From Cyclobacteriaceae bacterium (GTDB lineage: Bacteria > Bacteroidota > Bacteroidia > Cytophagales > Cyclobacteriaceae), in the NCBI GenBank assembly GCA_019638275.1, contig JAHBUC010000005.1:1-64000 (forward strand): a stretch of DNA of 64,000 bases, written 5' to 3'. Made by a program: the position numbers and the translations under genes. The notes under the pieces are model-generated. The model did not search any database. It was given only the letters and a program-made list of their open reading frames with translations, and was not told the DNA's origin. Within the stretch, counting starts at the first letter, position 1. Each line of letters starts with the position of its first letter. Shown one piece after another: positions 42,801-52,326 of the stretch.

Positions 42801-43274
42801 ATGAAGGTTATTAAATTGTTTTTGATGGCTACAACCATAGTGTTGTCCTGTCAGTCGCCCAATACAGATGCTGAGCGAAAAGAGGAGGTTTTGGAAGCCG
42901 ACAGAAAGTTTAACCAAATGGCCAGCGAAAAGGGTATTGCCGAGGCCTTCATTTATTATGCGGATGAAAAGGTGATTAAGCCTACACCGGGTAAACAACC
43001 GGTTGTTGGAAAATTTGCATTGATGGATTGGTATGAAAAAAATCCACCGGGCGATGAAAAATTAACCTGGGAACCGCTTCGTGCTGAGGCGAGTGGTAAC
43101 CTGGGGTATACCTTTGGTGGATATGAATTACACACGAAAACACCGGATGGATTGCGTGACACCGTACTGTATGGAAATTATGTATCAGTATGGAAGCGCA
43201 AGAGTGATGGAAACTGGCGGTATGTAGTGGACACAGGTAATGCAACTGACGGACCGGTATTATTAAAGAAATAG
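42801..43274 (+). CDS. DUF4440/NTF2-like lipoprotein
   Basis: This is a 157-residue predicted lipoprotein (lipobox VLSCQS). The mature part has the NTF2-like pattern: VLEADRKFNQMASEKGIAEAF, a central VGKFALMDWY and a C-terminal YVSVWKRKSDGNWRYVVDTG strand pair. This type of small envelope protein is widespread in Bacteroidota and has no assigned reaction. It is monocistronic and divergent from the propeller gene. Confidence 0.82.
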   Translation: MKVIKLFLMATTIVLSCQSPNTDAERKEEVLEADRKFNQMASEKGIAEAFIYYADEKVIKPTPGKQPVVGKFALMDWYEKNPPGDEKLTWEPLRAEASGNLGYTFGGYELHTKTPDGLRDTVLYGNYVSVWKRKSDGNWRYVVDTGNATDGPVLLKK

Positions 43275-43308
43275 TGGTCGTTTTTTTTGCAACCACTATC
43301 GTTTTATT

Positions 43309-44439
43309 TTATTCCTTCAACTTCTTCAACTCCCCTTCGTAAAAGGCAAGATTTTGCTTATGATTCTCAGGGAGATTTTTAATGGCTAGCTCCCAGTATT
43401 TGATGGCGTTCTTTTTATCGCCTAATGCGGTGTACCCTCTTGCTAAACCAACATTCGGTGTAAATTTATCTTCCGGATGATTTTTGGCATTTAACTTAAA
43501 CACCTCAACGGCCTTTTGTGTTTTTCCTGCATTCAGCAAGCTTCTTGCATATTGATGCACGGCACCTACAGAAGCAGTCGGATGATTGATGGCTTTGTCC
43601 ATTACGGCTTCGGCTTCACTATTCCGATTCATGGCCATTAGCACCTGTGCTTTGGTTGAAAGTGAATTGAAATTTTCCTGTCCGAAAAAGGGATCGCTGA
43701 TGGCGAGATCAGCCCATTGAAGTCCTTGCTCTAGGTCTACTTTATTTTGTGCGCAGAAGTTAGCGGCACTGATGTACGTTTGGTGCTGAAACCCCGCAGT
43801 TGATCCACGCATTTCATCACGAATGGCTTGTACGTACAATTCATTGGAGTTGGGTACTTCAATTTTAAATCCAATGCGTTTGTTCTCCCACTGCAAAAAG
43901 GCCATGGCGGAATTTCTTCTGCGATCGTCAAAGCTGTAAGTAAGCCATTCGGTGTACTCACAATCTTGTGGCGTTGCTTGCACACGTACCACATCCAGCT
44001 CGGGGTTGTAGAAGTAACTTCCCCAGCTGCTCGCATCTTTGTTTAAAATCCAGGTCCACGCCCCATCTTTTTCAACAGCAAGAAAAAGCCCGTATGTACC
44101 GGCAGCAACTTTCTTACCGCCAAGCTGCACATCATGCGAAAAACTGATGGTGGTGTTTTCATTGGCACCCGCCCGCCAGGGTGCAGCTTTTGAAGTTCCA
44201 AATCCCTGATCGATGTAGCCATAGTGAACTACACCGCCCCAGATCTTTCCTTTACGGTCTTCTCCGTTTGGCCCGCGAACATCCGGACTGCTGTAGTTGA
44301 TGGTTACCTGTACCAGTCCGATGGACTGTGTGACACTTGATTTTTGATTATCTCCGCTTGGCGGTAAAGAAATGCCTTGTGCGAAGACAGCAATGGAGAG
44401 GCATATAAATGCCCCGGATAAGAGTAGATTTTTTTTCAT
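43309..44439 (-). CDS. DUF2911 protein with TPR tail
   Basis: This is a 376-residue exported protein from the ATG at 44439, which gives the signal peptide MKKNLLLSGAFICLSIAVFAQ. A longer frame to 44607 adds a segment with no signal character. Residues about 25-170 are a DUF2911 domain (VTINYSSPDVRGPNGEDRKGKIWG, then GAWTWILNKDASSWGSYFYNP). The rest has TPR-like helices (AQVLMAMNRNSEAEAVMDKAI, GLARGYTALGDKKNAIKYWELAI). Function unknown; periplasmic. Confidence 0.85.
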   Translation of the reverse strand: MKKNLLLSGAFICLSIAVFAQGISLPPSGDNQKSSVTQSIGLVQVTINYSSPDVRGPNGEDRKGKIWGGVVHYGYIDQGFGTSKAAPWRAGANENTTISFSHDVQLGGKKVAAGTYGLFLAVEKDGAWTWILNKDASSWGSYFYNPELDVVRVQATPQDCEYTEWLTYSFDDRRRNSAMAFLQWENKRIGFKIEVPNSNELYVQAIRDEMRGSTAGFQHQTYISAANFCAQNKVDLEQGLQWADLAISDPFFGQENFNSLSTKAQVLMAMNRNSEAEAVMDKAINHPTASVGAVHQYARSLLNAGKTQKAVEVFKLNAKNHPEDKFTPNVGLARGYTALGDKKNAIKYWELAIKNLPENHKQNLAFYEGELKKLKE

Positions 44440-44589
44440 GTGTTTGCGGAATTTGGTTGACATCGATTTAACGGATAAACCGCAAATGGCGATCGATTTT
44501 TGACTTACTATTAAATAACCGGCAAAACTGAATGTTATGCGGATTGTTAAGGATATCGTTACGGAAGCAGACTGGCCGAATTGGAGAAT

Positions 44590-44631
44590 GACCGTGCGAT
44601 TCCGCACGGTCTATCTGTGCGGAATCTCACA
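44590..44631. promoter_or_regulatory. Two tandem GTGCG/CGCAC palindromes
   Basis: GACCGTGCG (44590-44598) and CGCACGGTC (44603-44611) pair around ATTC. A second, weaker palindrome TGTGCGGAATCTCACA lies at 44616-44631, its centre 23 bp further on. Both have the same GTGCG...C-AC layout. They lie in the gap between the divergent DUF2911 and YopX-like genes and look like a double operator; a terminator role is unlikely because no gene ends nearby. Confidence 0.55.
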
Positions 44632-44668
44632 ATAGCTGCTTAAATTCGCCCGACACTTGCCAATATAA

Positions 44669-45022
44669 ATGAAAGAATTCCAACCCCGTACGTTTAAGTT
44701 TAAAGCCTGGAATCGTGAAGCACGATTGCTGATGAAACTGGGAAGTATCGATTGCGTAAAAGGTGAGTTATTTAAACGCGACCATATTTTATTGCAATAC
44801 ACCGGCTTGGTAGATAAGCACGAAGAAGAGATTTATGAGATGGATATCCTGCTAAAGAAAGATCAAAAATTTCTGGTACGGTGGCACGACAGTTTTAATG
44901 GTTGGTATATCGTGAACTATCCGGGTAAGGACTCATTTGTGCCGCTTCACAAGGAAGATGCTCAGGTAATGAAGCGGTTGTGTAATTTTTTTGAATCGGA
45001 AGAAAACGCGGAAACGAGGTAA
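44669..45022 (+). CDS. YopX-family protein
   Basis: This is a 117-residue protein of the YopX family (PF09643), better known from phages and mobile elements. The typical opening FKFKAWNREARLLMKLGSI and the signature LLQYTGLVDKHEEEIYEMDIL are clear. No catalytic role is established for the family. It stands alone between a DUF2911 gene and acpP and abuts the acpP stop with no gap, so the two are convergent. The double palindrome upstream probably controls it. Confidence 0.85.
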   Translation: MKEFQPRTFKFKAWNREARLLMKLGSIDCVKGELFKRDHILLQYTGLVDKHEEEIYEMDILLKKDQKFLVRWHDSFNGWYIVNYPGKDSFVPLHKEDAQVMKRLCNFFESEENAETR

Positions 45023-45268
45023 CTACTTTTTATCCTGTAGCTTTTTTTCAATGTACGCTACCGCAGCACCAATGGTGGAAAGTTTTTCTGCATCTTCATC
45101 AGGAATACGGATATCGAATGTTTGTTCGAAGTCCATTACAATTTCAGCGTAGTCGAGCGAGTCTATTCCCAAATCCTTTACCAGGTTCGTGTCGGGGTTG
45201 ATTTCAGACTCAGCCACCCCCAGTTTTTCAATTAATATGCGGGCAACTTTTTGAGAAACATCAGCCAT
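45023..45268 (-). CDS. acpP: Acyl carrier protein
   Basis: This is an 81-residue acyl carrier protein with the phosphopantetheine site DSLD (Ser37) and the acidic helix that follows (YAEIVMDFEQTFDIRIPDEDAE). It carries acyl chains in fatty acid or related synthesis. The usual neighbours fabF and rnc are absent, so it may be a second, specialised ACP; gene symbol given with caution. It is a single gene with its own promoter upstream of the kinase gene's end. Confidence 0.85.
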   Translation of the reverse strand: MADVSQKVARILIEKLGVAESEINPDTNLVKDLGIDSLDYAEIVMDFEQTFDIRIPDEDAEKLSTIGAAVAYIEKKLQDKK

Positions 45269-45330
45269 AGATAAAATGAATTTCGCAAAGGTATTAAATC
45301 CCCATTAAAATCATCAAAATCGATACTTTT

Positions 45331-46686
45331 TTAGAAGCGCATAAAGAATTCGGTACCCGTACCTACGGTTGATTTTACCGTGAGTGTTCCCTGGTGCTGG
45401 CGCATAACTTGCCGTGACAAACTTAGGCCTATGCCTGAGCCAGACTTTTTAGTGGTAAAGAAAGGAATAAAGATTTTTTCAAGGGCTTCCGGATCAATGC
45501 CGGATCCATTATCACGAACGGAAATAACCGGGCGATTTTTATCCGTTACAGATGCTGTAACAGTAATGACCTTTTCTTCCTGATCTTCAAATGCCTGAAT
45601 GGCATTTTTTACCAGGTTAATCAGCACTTGTTCAACCAGGCCGCGGTCGGCCAAAAGGGTTAAATCAGGCGGATCAATATTTACCACCAGCTTAATTCTC
45701 TTTTCGGCCAGTTCGTTTTTATGCAGCATGCAAATTTCATCCAGCAACGTGCAAACGAGAAAGGTTTGCAGTCGCGGTTTTGGTATATGGGTTAAGCTTC
45801 TGAACTCCTTTACAAATTGAATCAGGTTTTCACTGCGTTTGCTGATGGTTTGCAGCGATAAATGAATATCACTGAGTTGATCTTTTTGAAGCGGTTTATC
45901 TTCTGACCCCTTCAGGTGATCGCTGATTTCAACCTCCATGGTTCCGGCCAGTGATGAAATCGGGGTAACCGAATTCATGATTTCGTGTGTAAGCACCCGC
46001 ACCAGGTTTTGCCAGGCTTCCATTTCCTTTTCTTCCAGTTCGCTTTGAATGTTTTGCAGCGAAATCAGTTTCATGTTTTCACCCCGCAAGGTCAATTCAA
46101 TGGCATAAATGGAAAGTTGAATAATATCTTCCCCAACTTTTAAGCGCATCAATTCACGGCCACCGGTTTTCAAGCGTAAAAACGTATGAACCAGGTTAGG
46201 GTCAACTTCTTTCAGATCACCCAATGCATTGGCATTATTAATTTTTAAAAGTTTGCGTGCCGCGCTGTTGAAAATTTCAATTTTGCCCGTGGTGTCATTA
46301 AAAATCACCAAGCCGATGCCCACGTGCATCACAATATTCTTGTAGAAAAGATATTCTGTGTCTTTTTCCTGACGGGAGTTTCGCAGCCGGGTAAGGGCTT
46401 CGTTTAATTCCTGATGAAAGCGTTGTACATACGGATCGTGACTTTCAGTTTTAAAGGATGCTGAAAAATCATCAAAGCTTACCGAATCAAGAAAGGAGGC
46501 AATGTCTTTATTGGATTGATCAACCAGGTCGATCAGTTGTTTAATTTGGAAAGCCGTTAGGCCCAGAAATGCAATGGCGAGGAAATAGTGATTTTTAAAA
46601 AGAAAAAAGCCGAGCGCAAAAATGCTGGCCGCTAAAAACAGTATTCTGGGTACAACCGGTGATTTCCAGTTAAACTTATAATCCAT
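45331..46686 (-). CDS. NtrY-like sensor histidine kinase
   Basis: This is a 451-residue kinase. Two membrane segments (about 12-30 and 33-48) are followed by a linker, a PAS-like domain (GIGLVIFNDTTGKIEIFNSAARKLL), a HisKA domain with His234 in VRVLTHEIMNSVTPISSL, and the ATPase domain (ILVNLVKNAIQAF-like, SVRDNGSGIDPEALEKIFIPFFTTK, GSGIGLSLSRQVM). It overlaps the NtrC-type regulator gene by 11 bp and is its probable partner. There is no periplasmic sensor, so the signal is internal or membrane-derived. Confidence 0.93.
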   Translation of the reverse strand: MDYKFNWKSPVVPRILFLAASIFALGFFLFKNHYFLAIAFLGLTAFQIKQLIDLVDQSNKDIASFLDSVSFDDFSASFKTESHDPYVQRFHQELNEALTRLRNSRQEKDTEYLFYKNIVMHVGIGLVIFNDTTGKIEIFNSAARKLLKINNANALGDLKEVDPNLVHTFLRLKTGGRELMRLKVGEDIIQLSIYAIELTLRGENMKLISLQNIQSELEEKEMEAWQNLVRVLTHEIMNSVTPISSLAGTMEVEISDHLKGSEDKPLQKDQLSDIHLSLQTISKRSENLIQFVKEFRSLTHIPKPRLQTFLVCTLLDEICMLHKNELAEKRIKLVVNIDPPDLTLLADRGLVEQVLINLVKNAIQAFEDQEEKVITVTASVTDKNRPVISVRDNGSGIDPEALEKIFIPFFTTKKSGSGIGLSLSRQVMRQHQGTLTVKSTVGTGTEFFMRF

Positions 46687-48043
46687 ACTTTTCCATTCTG
46701 CGATACAGCGAGGCGCGCGTCAGTCCAAGTTCATCTGCGGCCTTTGAAATATTTCCGCTGTGCAGATTCAACGCCTTAACGATGGCGGCCTTTTCCACCT
46801 CATCCAGGTTCAATGTTTCTGCCGATGAAGAAGATACCGGTCTGCTAAACAGGAAGTCACTTTCCTGTAATGAAGCAGAGTCGGTCATGATCACCGCCCG
46901 TTCAATGGCGTGCTGCAATTCGCGAATATTGCCCGGCCACGCATAACGTTTCAGTTTATCCATGGCAATGGGAGCAATGGTGTTCACCTGCTTGTGGTAC
47001 TTGCGAGCATAGTAATCGAGGTAATGACGTGCCAGCAACGGAATGTCTTCCACTCGATCGGCTAAAGGTGGCACCTTAATTTCAACCGTGTTGATGCGGT
47101 ATAACAAATCCTGACGGAACGTACCCTGTTCAACCATTTGATGTAAGGGCATGTTGGTTGCGCAGATCAAACGAATATCAACCGCGATAGACTGATTTGA
47201 ACCCACGCGTGTTACCTGCCGCGATTGCAATGCACTGAGCAACTTGCTTTGCAGCGCCATACTCAGGTTTCCGATTTCATCCAAAAAGAGTGTACCGCCA
47301 TTGGCCAGTTCAAATCTTCCGGGCCGATCTTCCCGTGCATCGGTAAAGGCGCCTTTCTTATGACCGAATAATTCGCTTTCAAACAACGTTTCTGTAATGG
47401 CGCCCATATCCACAGAAACGAAGCTTCCGTCTTTGCGTAATGAACGTTGGTGAATGGCGCGGGCAATGAGTTCTTTTCCGGTCCCGTTCTCACCGAGAAT
47501 CAACACGTTGGCATCCGTTTTTGCCACTTTATCAATCAGGCCAAACACTTCTTTAATAGCGGTGCTTTCGCCAATGATTTCGCCAAACGGTTTGCTGATT
47601 TGTTCTTCCAGCATTTCTTTGGCTTTGCGCAGCTTGTCTACTTCGTTGTACGATTGCTTCAGGCGAATGGCCGTAGAAATGGTAGCAATGAGTTTTTCAT
47701 TTTGCCAGGGCTTAAGGATGAAATCGGTGGCGCCTTGCTTCAGGGCTTTCACAGCCATTTCCACATCACCAAAAGCTGTAATCAATATCACGACAGCATT
47801 CGGATCTTTCTCCAGAATTTTTTCGAGCCAGTAAAAGCCTTCCTTTCCACTTGTAATGTCCTTGCTGAAGTTCATGTCCAGCAGAATCACATCGTATGTG
47901 TCGTTATTGAGTAAAAAAGGAATTTTGTTTGGGTTCTTTTCTATGATTACATGGTGGTTTTGCTTTTTGAGCAACATCTTGGCTGCCAGTAAAACGTCCT
48001 CATCATCATCGATCATCAAAATTTTGCCACCTTCAGGATTCAT
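46676..48043 (-). CDS. NtrC-family sigma-54 response regulator
   Basis: This is a 455-residue regulator with receiver, AAA+ and Fis-type HTH domains. The receiver has Asp56 in VILLDMNFS. The AAA+ part has Walker A GENGTGK (184-190), the sigma-54 contact loop GAFTDA (231-236) and a Walker B GGTLFLDEIGNL. The HTH at the C terminus (NISKAADELGLTRASLYRRMEKYGL) is complete. It drives transcription with RpoN. It is first in the operon with the NtrY-like kinase. A palindrome lies 100 bp upstream. Confidence 0.95.
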   Translation of the reverse strand: MNPEGGKILMIDDDEDVLLAAKMLLKKQNHHVIIEKNPNKIPFLLNNDTYDVILLDMNFSKDITSGKEGFYWLEKILEKDPNAVVILITAFGDVEMAVKALKQGATDFILKPWQNEKLIATISTAIRLKQSYNEVDKLRKAKEMLEEQISKPFGEIIGESTAIKEVFGLIDKVAKTDANVLILGENGTGKELIARAIHQRSLRKDGSFVSVDMGAITETLFESELFGHKKGAFTDAREDRPGRFELANGGTLFLDEIGNLSMALQSKLLSALQSRQVTRVGSNQSIAVDIRLICATNMPLHQMVEQGTFRQDLLYRINTVEIKVPPLADRVEDIPLLARHYLDYYARKYHKQVNTIAPIAMDKLKRYAWPGNIRELQHAIERAVIMTDSASLQESDFLFSRPVSSSSAETLNLDEVEKAAIVKALNLHSGNISKAADELGLTRASLYRRMEKYGL

Positions 48044-48145
48044 GGTATAGATTTAAGTAGTGCTTTTAGTTAGAAAAAGTTGTGCCAGTTACGGAATTAT
48101 GTGTTTTGGCCCAAAAATGGGGAAAGCAGTGTTCTTTCCTGCACA

Positions 48146-48169
48146 AATATGTTCATAATTGAACATATT
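48146..48169. terminator. AATATGTTCA/TGAACATATT hairpin, terminator or operator
   Basis: The 10-bp arms (48146-48155 and 48160-48169) pair exactly around TAAT, and outer GCACAAA and TTTGTGC extend the symmetry. It lies 24 bp after the stop of the lpxH-operon gene and 103 bp before the NtrC start, so it could end the first or regulate the second. Confidence 0.5.
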
Positions 48170-48192
48170 TTTTGTGCGAAAATGGACTGTGC

Positions 48193-48966
48193 TTAAGGAT
48201 TTTTCAGTTCAACAACCAACCGATCTCTATAAACTTTATACACCCGCTCATCGGTGAGCAGCATAGATTGTACTCCATTTTCAATTGGGAGTTCGCGTGT
48301 TTTACCATCGAATAGATCAAAAAAAATCAACTTGTCATCCAGGGCATAGTATAACTCTTCCCCCAGAAAATTAAAGTACTTAATCTCTTTTCCGGGAATA
48401 ATTCGTATCCGTTTTCCGATAGCATTGTGAATTTCAATACCTGCGTTCTTATTATGAATAAATAAAAAGTTTTGGTATTCGCGCATGCCAATAAAATCTG
48501 TCTTTTGTTTGGCTAGATGAGGTGACAGATAAATTTCAACTTCAATTTTTTGTTTCCCGGTGTTCAGCTTTTTGATGCTCAGGTCCGCACCATCAAGTAT
48601 CCAGATATTTTGATCGCCTGATGAGCACACCAACCAGGGCTCAATGGCAAACTCATCCGGTATGGATTGTTTGTTGAAGTTTCCGAACAAGGCGTAACTG
48701 TACCAATTTCCTGAACGATCGTAACTAAATGCACGCGATCCGTCACGCGGTTCAAAAAGCGCGAGGGGTGATTCAGGCTTTACTTCTTCAATCAGTTTTC
48801 CATTGATGTCGAATTTTTGAATCACACTGCTTTCAAATTGTAAGTACAAATCTCCAGGCCGGTCGACAAAGGCTGCTATTACGGGTTGGTTCAACGAAAG
48901 TGTTATTGGAAACTGCTGGCTGTACGACAGAAGAGGAAGTACAGTCAACAAAAAAATGATCCTCAT
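48193..48966 (-). CDS. Secreted hypothetical protein in the lpxH operon
   Basis: This is a 257-residue exported protein from the ATG at 48966 (MRIIFLLTVLPLLSYSQQ). The longer frame to 49239 reads in the lpxH gene and is not used. The mature part alternates strands with Asp/Gly turns (GDLYLQFESSVIQKFDINGKLIEEV, GDQNIWILDGADLSIKKLN), the look of a beta-propeller or NHL-like protein. It starts one base after the lpxH stop, so they are co-transcribed. Function unknown. Confidence 0.75.
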   Translation of the reverse strand: MRIIFLLTVLPLLSYSQQFPITLSLNQPVIAAFVDRPGDLYLQFESSVIQKFDINGKLIEEVKPESPLALFEPRDGSRAFSYDRSGNWYSYALFGNFNKQSIPDEFAIEPWLVCSSGDQNIWILDGADLSIKKLNTGKQKIEVEIYLSPHLAKQKTDFIGMREYQNFLFIHNKNAGIEIHNAIGKRIRIIPGKEIKYFNFLGEELYYALDDKLIFFDLFDGKTRELPIENGVQSMLLTDERVYKVYRDRLVVELKNP

Positions 48967-48967
48967 G

Positions 48968-49744
48968 TTAAGCGGAGAAAGTTTTAAGCGCAACGGTTTT
49001 TCCATCGTAAACGGCATACGTGTTAAAATGAACCCACTCGCCAAGATTGATGTACCGACTGTTTGCACCCACCTCCAAGTCAAGCGGTAAATGCCGGTGA
49101 CCAAAAATGTAGTAATCATGGTGGTGGTGCTTTTCCAGTTCTTTACAATAGGTAAGCAGAAACTCATACTCTTCTCCTTCAAATTTTTCTTCGCGTTTGG
49201 TGTTGCTGATCCGGCTTTTTCTCGACCAGATTTTAGCAATGCCTATGCCAAGGTTGGGGTGTATGCGGGCGAACAGCCACTGGCAGATTTTGCTGTTGAA
49301 AAACTTTTTCAGGATTTTATAGGAAGTATCACCGGGGCCAAGGCCATCGCCATGCCCGATCATTAACTTTTGATTGTTGCAGGTCAGTACCACCGGGTCG
49401 CGGTAAATCGGAATGTCCAGTTCGCGGGGGAAGTAATCAAACATCCACATATCATGATTGCCGGTGAAGAAAATAATGGGAATGCCGGCATCGCGGAGTT
49501 CCGCAAGTTTTCCCTGTAACCGGATGAATCCTTTTGGAATGGCTTGCCGGTATTCAAACCAAAAATCAAAAATATCGCCTAACAGGTAAATGCTTTGGGC
49601 CTCGTGTTTAATGGAGTCGAGCCAACGCACAATACGTTTTTCGCGAGCCAGGCTGTCCTCGTAGGTCGGTACACCCAAATGGAAATCGGAGGCAAAGAAA
49701 ATTTTCTTGCCGGCTTCGAGCTTAATTTCCACGGAGGTATTCAT
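48968..49744 (-). CDS. lpxH: UDP-2,3-diacylglucosamine diphosphatase
   Basis: This is a 258-residue calcineurin-like phosphoesterase. Metal-binding motifs are in order: DFHLG, GDIFDFW, GNHDMW, GHGDGLG and GHRHLPLD. The spacing and the FDYFPRELDIPIYRDP segment fit the LpxH-type enzyme that hydrolyses UDP-2,3-diacylglucosamine to lipid X in lipid A synthesis. It acts at the inner membrane. The gene is first of two in its operon and upstream of a terminator for ftsH. Confidence 0.85.
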   Translation of the reverse strand: MNTSVEIKLEAGKKIFFASDFHLGVPTYEDSLAREKRIVRWLDSIKHEAQSIYLLGDIFDFWFEYRQAIPKGFIRLQGKLAELRDAGIPIIFFTGNHDMWMFDYFPRELDIPIYRDPVVLTCNNQKLMIGHGDGLGPGDTSYKILKKFFNSKICQWLFARIHPNLGIGIAKIWSRKSRISNTKREEKFEGEEYEFLLTYCKELEKHHHHDYYIFGHRHLPLDLEVGANSRYINLGEWVHFNTYAVYDGKTVALKTFSA

Positions 49745-49757
49745 TGGCCTAAAAATA

Positions 49758-49791
49758 AAAAACTCAGACCTGATTGTAAGCCTGAGTTTTT
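49758..49791 (-). terminator. Terminator of the ftsH transcription unit
   Basis: AAAAACTCAG (49758-49767) and CTGAGTTTTT (49782-49791) pair exactly. On the minus strand a T run follows, as expected for an intrinsic terminator 20 bp after the ftsH stop. Confidence 0.85.
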
Positions 49792-49810
49792 ATTTAGTTA
49801 TGTTTTCAAA

Positions 49811-51847
49811 TTAGGGGTTTTCAGTCTTCGGTTCTTCCGAAACCGGAAGTACTTCCGGTGCAGGCGGAACCTCAACCTTTTCTTCTTTCTTTTCTCCACT
49901 GCCATTGGTAAACTGCTGGTAGGTGGTGAGTTTATCGAAAGGTCGCTTGCCAATCAATCTTTCCAGATCCGACTGGAACAGAATTTCCTTTTCCAGCAGC
50001 TCTTTGGCTATCACTTCCAAGTGTTCACGGTGTTTGCTCAACAAATCCTTCGTACGCTTGTAGCAGGAATCGATGATCTTCTTCACTTCCTGATCGATAC
50101 GTTGAGCCGTAGCATCGGAATACGGTTTTTGAAACGCATAATCAGAAGCTTTTGAATCGTAGAATGACATGTTTCCGATTTCAGCGTTCATGCCGTAAAC
50201 CGTTACCATGCTATACGCCATTTTGGTTATGCGCTCCAAATCACTCAGGGCACCGGTAGAAATTTTTCCAAAAATAAGATCTTCAGCTGCGCGGCCACCA
50301 AAGGTCATACACATTTCATCCAGCAACTGTTCGGTTTGATAGAGGAATTGTTCTTTTGGTAAATATTGCGCGTACCCTAATGCAGCAACGCCACGCGGAA
50401 CAATGCTAACCTTTACTAACGGATCGGCATGCTCCAGGAACCAACCGGCTACGGCATGACCAGCTTCGTGGTAAGCCACAATTTTCTTTTCTTCCGGTGA
50501 AATGATTTTGGTTTTCTTTTCCAATCCACCAATCACCCGGTCAATCGCATCCTGAAAATCTTGCATGTCAACGGCTTTCTTATCTCTGCGTGCAGCGATC
50601 AAGGCAGCTTCGTTACATACGTTGGCAATTTCTGCACCGGCAAAGCCAGGCGTTTGTGCCGAAAGTTTTTTAATGTCGACTGAAGAATCCAGTTTAATAG
50701 GCTTCAGGTGCACCTTAAAGATAGCTTCCCGGCCAACAATATCCGGCTTATCAATGCTGATCTGCCTGTCGAAACGACCAGGACGCAACAAGGCTGAGTC
50801 GAGTACATCCGGTCGGTTGGTGGCTGCCAGAATGATTACACCTGAATCAGTTGCAAAACCATCCATCTCCACCAACAATGAGTTCAAGGTATTTTCACGT
50901 TCATCGTTGGCACCCGGCATCTGGCCGCGACCACGCGAACGACCGATGGCATCAATCTCATCGATAAACACGATACATGGAGCTTTTTCTTTTGCTTGTT
51001 TGAACAGGTCGCGTACACGCGCAGCACCTACACCCACAAACATTTCCACGAAATCTGAACCTGACAGGGAGAAGAACGGCACTGCAGCTTCACCGGCTAC
51101 GGCTTTTGCCAACAATGTTTTACCTGTACCCGGAGGGCCTACGAGCAATGCCCCTTTCGGAATTTTTCCGCCCAACTTGGTGAACTTCGATGGGTTCTTC
51201 AAGAACTCAACGATCTCGCGAATTTCTTCTTTGGCTTCTTCCAAACCGGCCACATCTTCAAACGTAATTTTTACTTTGTTCTCGGCATCGAACAACGCGG
51301 CTTTTGATTTTCCGATGTTGAAAATCTGACCACCAGGGCCACCGCCACCGGTCATTCTGCGCATCAGCATCCAGAAGCCAAACAACAACAGGAACAAAAA
51401 GCCCCAGCTGAAGAAATGGCCGATGTAATCGATACGCGTTTCCGATCTGTACTCGGGGCGATCTGATTCCGGAATTTTACTGATCCATTCGTTGTATTTC
51501 CTGTCGAAATTATCAACGGAGATAACTTTTACTTTATAATGTGGGCCAGCATTGTTTTGACCCATGGGCCCCTGAATATCTTCCTTGTATTTCGCATTCT
51601 GTAAGGCGTTTGAATTCAAGGTTACTTCAACGTATTCTTTGTCTTTAATGAGAATAATGCTCCGCACATCGCGACTTTCAATCATCGCTTTCAGTTCATT
51701 CTCATCTTTTTCCTTCAGGTTGTTTGTTGATGTGAAGTACATCACCCCCATAATCACCGCAATGGTGATCAGGATTACCCATAATTGATAGTTGCCACCT
51801 TTGGGCACCTTTGGAGGGATTATTTTATTATCGCGCTTATCCGACAT
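49811..51847 (-). CDS. ftsH: ATP-dependent zinc metalloprotease FtsH
   Basis: This is a 678-residue membrane protease. Two membrane segments (about 20-38 and 143-162) border a periplasmic domain. The AAA+ module has Walker A GPPGTGKT (237-244), Walker B IVFIDEID and the second region of homology ([18 protein letters not shown]). The zinc site is HEAGH at 460-464. It degrades membrane and regulatory proteins. It is preceded by rsfS, 51 bp away, in the same direction; a Pro/Glu-rich tail ends the protein. Confidence 0.97.
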   Translation of the reverse strand: MSDKRDNKIIPPKVPKGGNYQLWVILITIAVIMGVMYFTSTNNLKEKDENELKAMIESRDVRSIILIKDKEYVEVTLNSNALQNAKYKEDIQGPMGQNNAGPHYKVKVISVDNFDRKYNEWISKIPESDRPEYRSETRIDYIGHFFSWGFLFLLLFGFWMLMRRMTGGGGPGGQIFNIGKSKAALFDAENKVKITFEDVAGLEEAKEEIREIVEFLKNPSKFTKLGGKIPKGALLVGPPGTGKTLLAKAVAGEAAVPFFSLSGSDFVEMFVGVGAARVRDLFKQAKEKAPCIVFIDEIDAIGRSRGRGQMPGANDERENTLNSLLVEMDGFATDSGVIILAATNRPDVLDSALLRPGRFDRQISIDKPDIVGREAIFKVHLKPIKLDSSVDIKKLSAQTPGFAGAEIANVCNEAALIAARRDKKAVDMQDFQDAIDRVIGGLEKKTKIISPEEKKIVAYHEAGHAVAGWFLEHADPLVKVSIVPRGVAALGYAQYLPKEQFLYQTEQLLDEMCMTFGGRAAEDLIFGKISTGALSDLERITKMAYSMVTVYGMNAEIGNMSFYDSKASDYAFQKPYSDATAQRIDQEVKKIIDSCYKRTKDLLSKHREHLEVIAKELLEKEILFQSDLERLIGKRPFDKLTTYQQFTNGSGEKKEEKVEVPPAPEVLPVSEEPKTENP

Positions 51848-51898
51848 GTTCTCTGTATTTCAAAAAGTCAATTTTCTCTTCCAATAACGCTGCCTCTT

Positions 51899-52285
51899 TT
51901 ATTTGGTTATGGCAACATCTTCAATTTCTGTTACTTCTGCATCTCCCCACAGTTTTTCAAGGGCGAAGAATTCGCGCTTGTCTTTGCGGAAAATATGTGC
52001 CACTACATCAAAGTAGTCGAGTAACACCCATTCTTTATTGTTTTTGCCTTCCACATGCCAGGGATTTTCGTTCAAAGCCTTGTAAACCTCAGCATCAACG
52101 GATTCGGCAATGGCATCCAGTTGCTTGTCTGAACCACCTGAACAGATCACAAAAAAATCGGCAATGGCATTTTTTACTTTTCTCAGATCCAGAACCAGGA
52201 TGTCGAGGGCTTTTTTCTCCTGCATTCCTTTTACTATGGCGTCACAAAGTTTTTCAGAACTGACACCCTTTCTTTTTTTCGCCAT
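51899..52285 (-). CDS. rsfS: Ribosomal silencing factor RsfS
   Basis: This is a 128-residue protein of the RsfS/Iojap family. Recognisable parts are KALDILVLDLRKVKNAIADFFVICSGGSDKQLDAIAE and WVLLDYFDVVAHIF. It binds ribosomal protein L14 and prevents joining of the subunits when nutrients are scarce. The gene lies just upstream of ftsH and is divergent from birA, as in other Bacteroidota. Confidence 0.93.
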   Translation of the reverse strand: MAKKRKGVSSEKLCDAIVKGMQEKKALDILVLDLRKVKNAIADFFVICSGGSDKQLDAIAESVDAEVYKALNENPWHVEGKNNKEWVLLDYFDVVAHIFRKDKREFFALEKLWGDAEVTEIEDVAITK

Positions 52286-52326
52286 TAAACTATATTCGGT
52301 TTTCGTACAAAACTAACAATAATTAC

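Noticed and set aside
47447..47914. Two long plus-strand frames opposite the NtrC-type gene
   Set aside because: They are antisense to conserved receiver and AAA+ motifs and show no domain of their own.
48100..48140. Possible sigma-54 promoter (TGGCCCAAAAATGGGGA)
   Set aside because: The spacing and the -12 GC element do not fit the consensus.
49595..50155. 186-codon plus-strand frame across lpxH and ftsH
   Set aside because: It spans the shared terminator and two real genes on the other strand.
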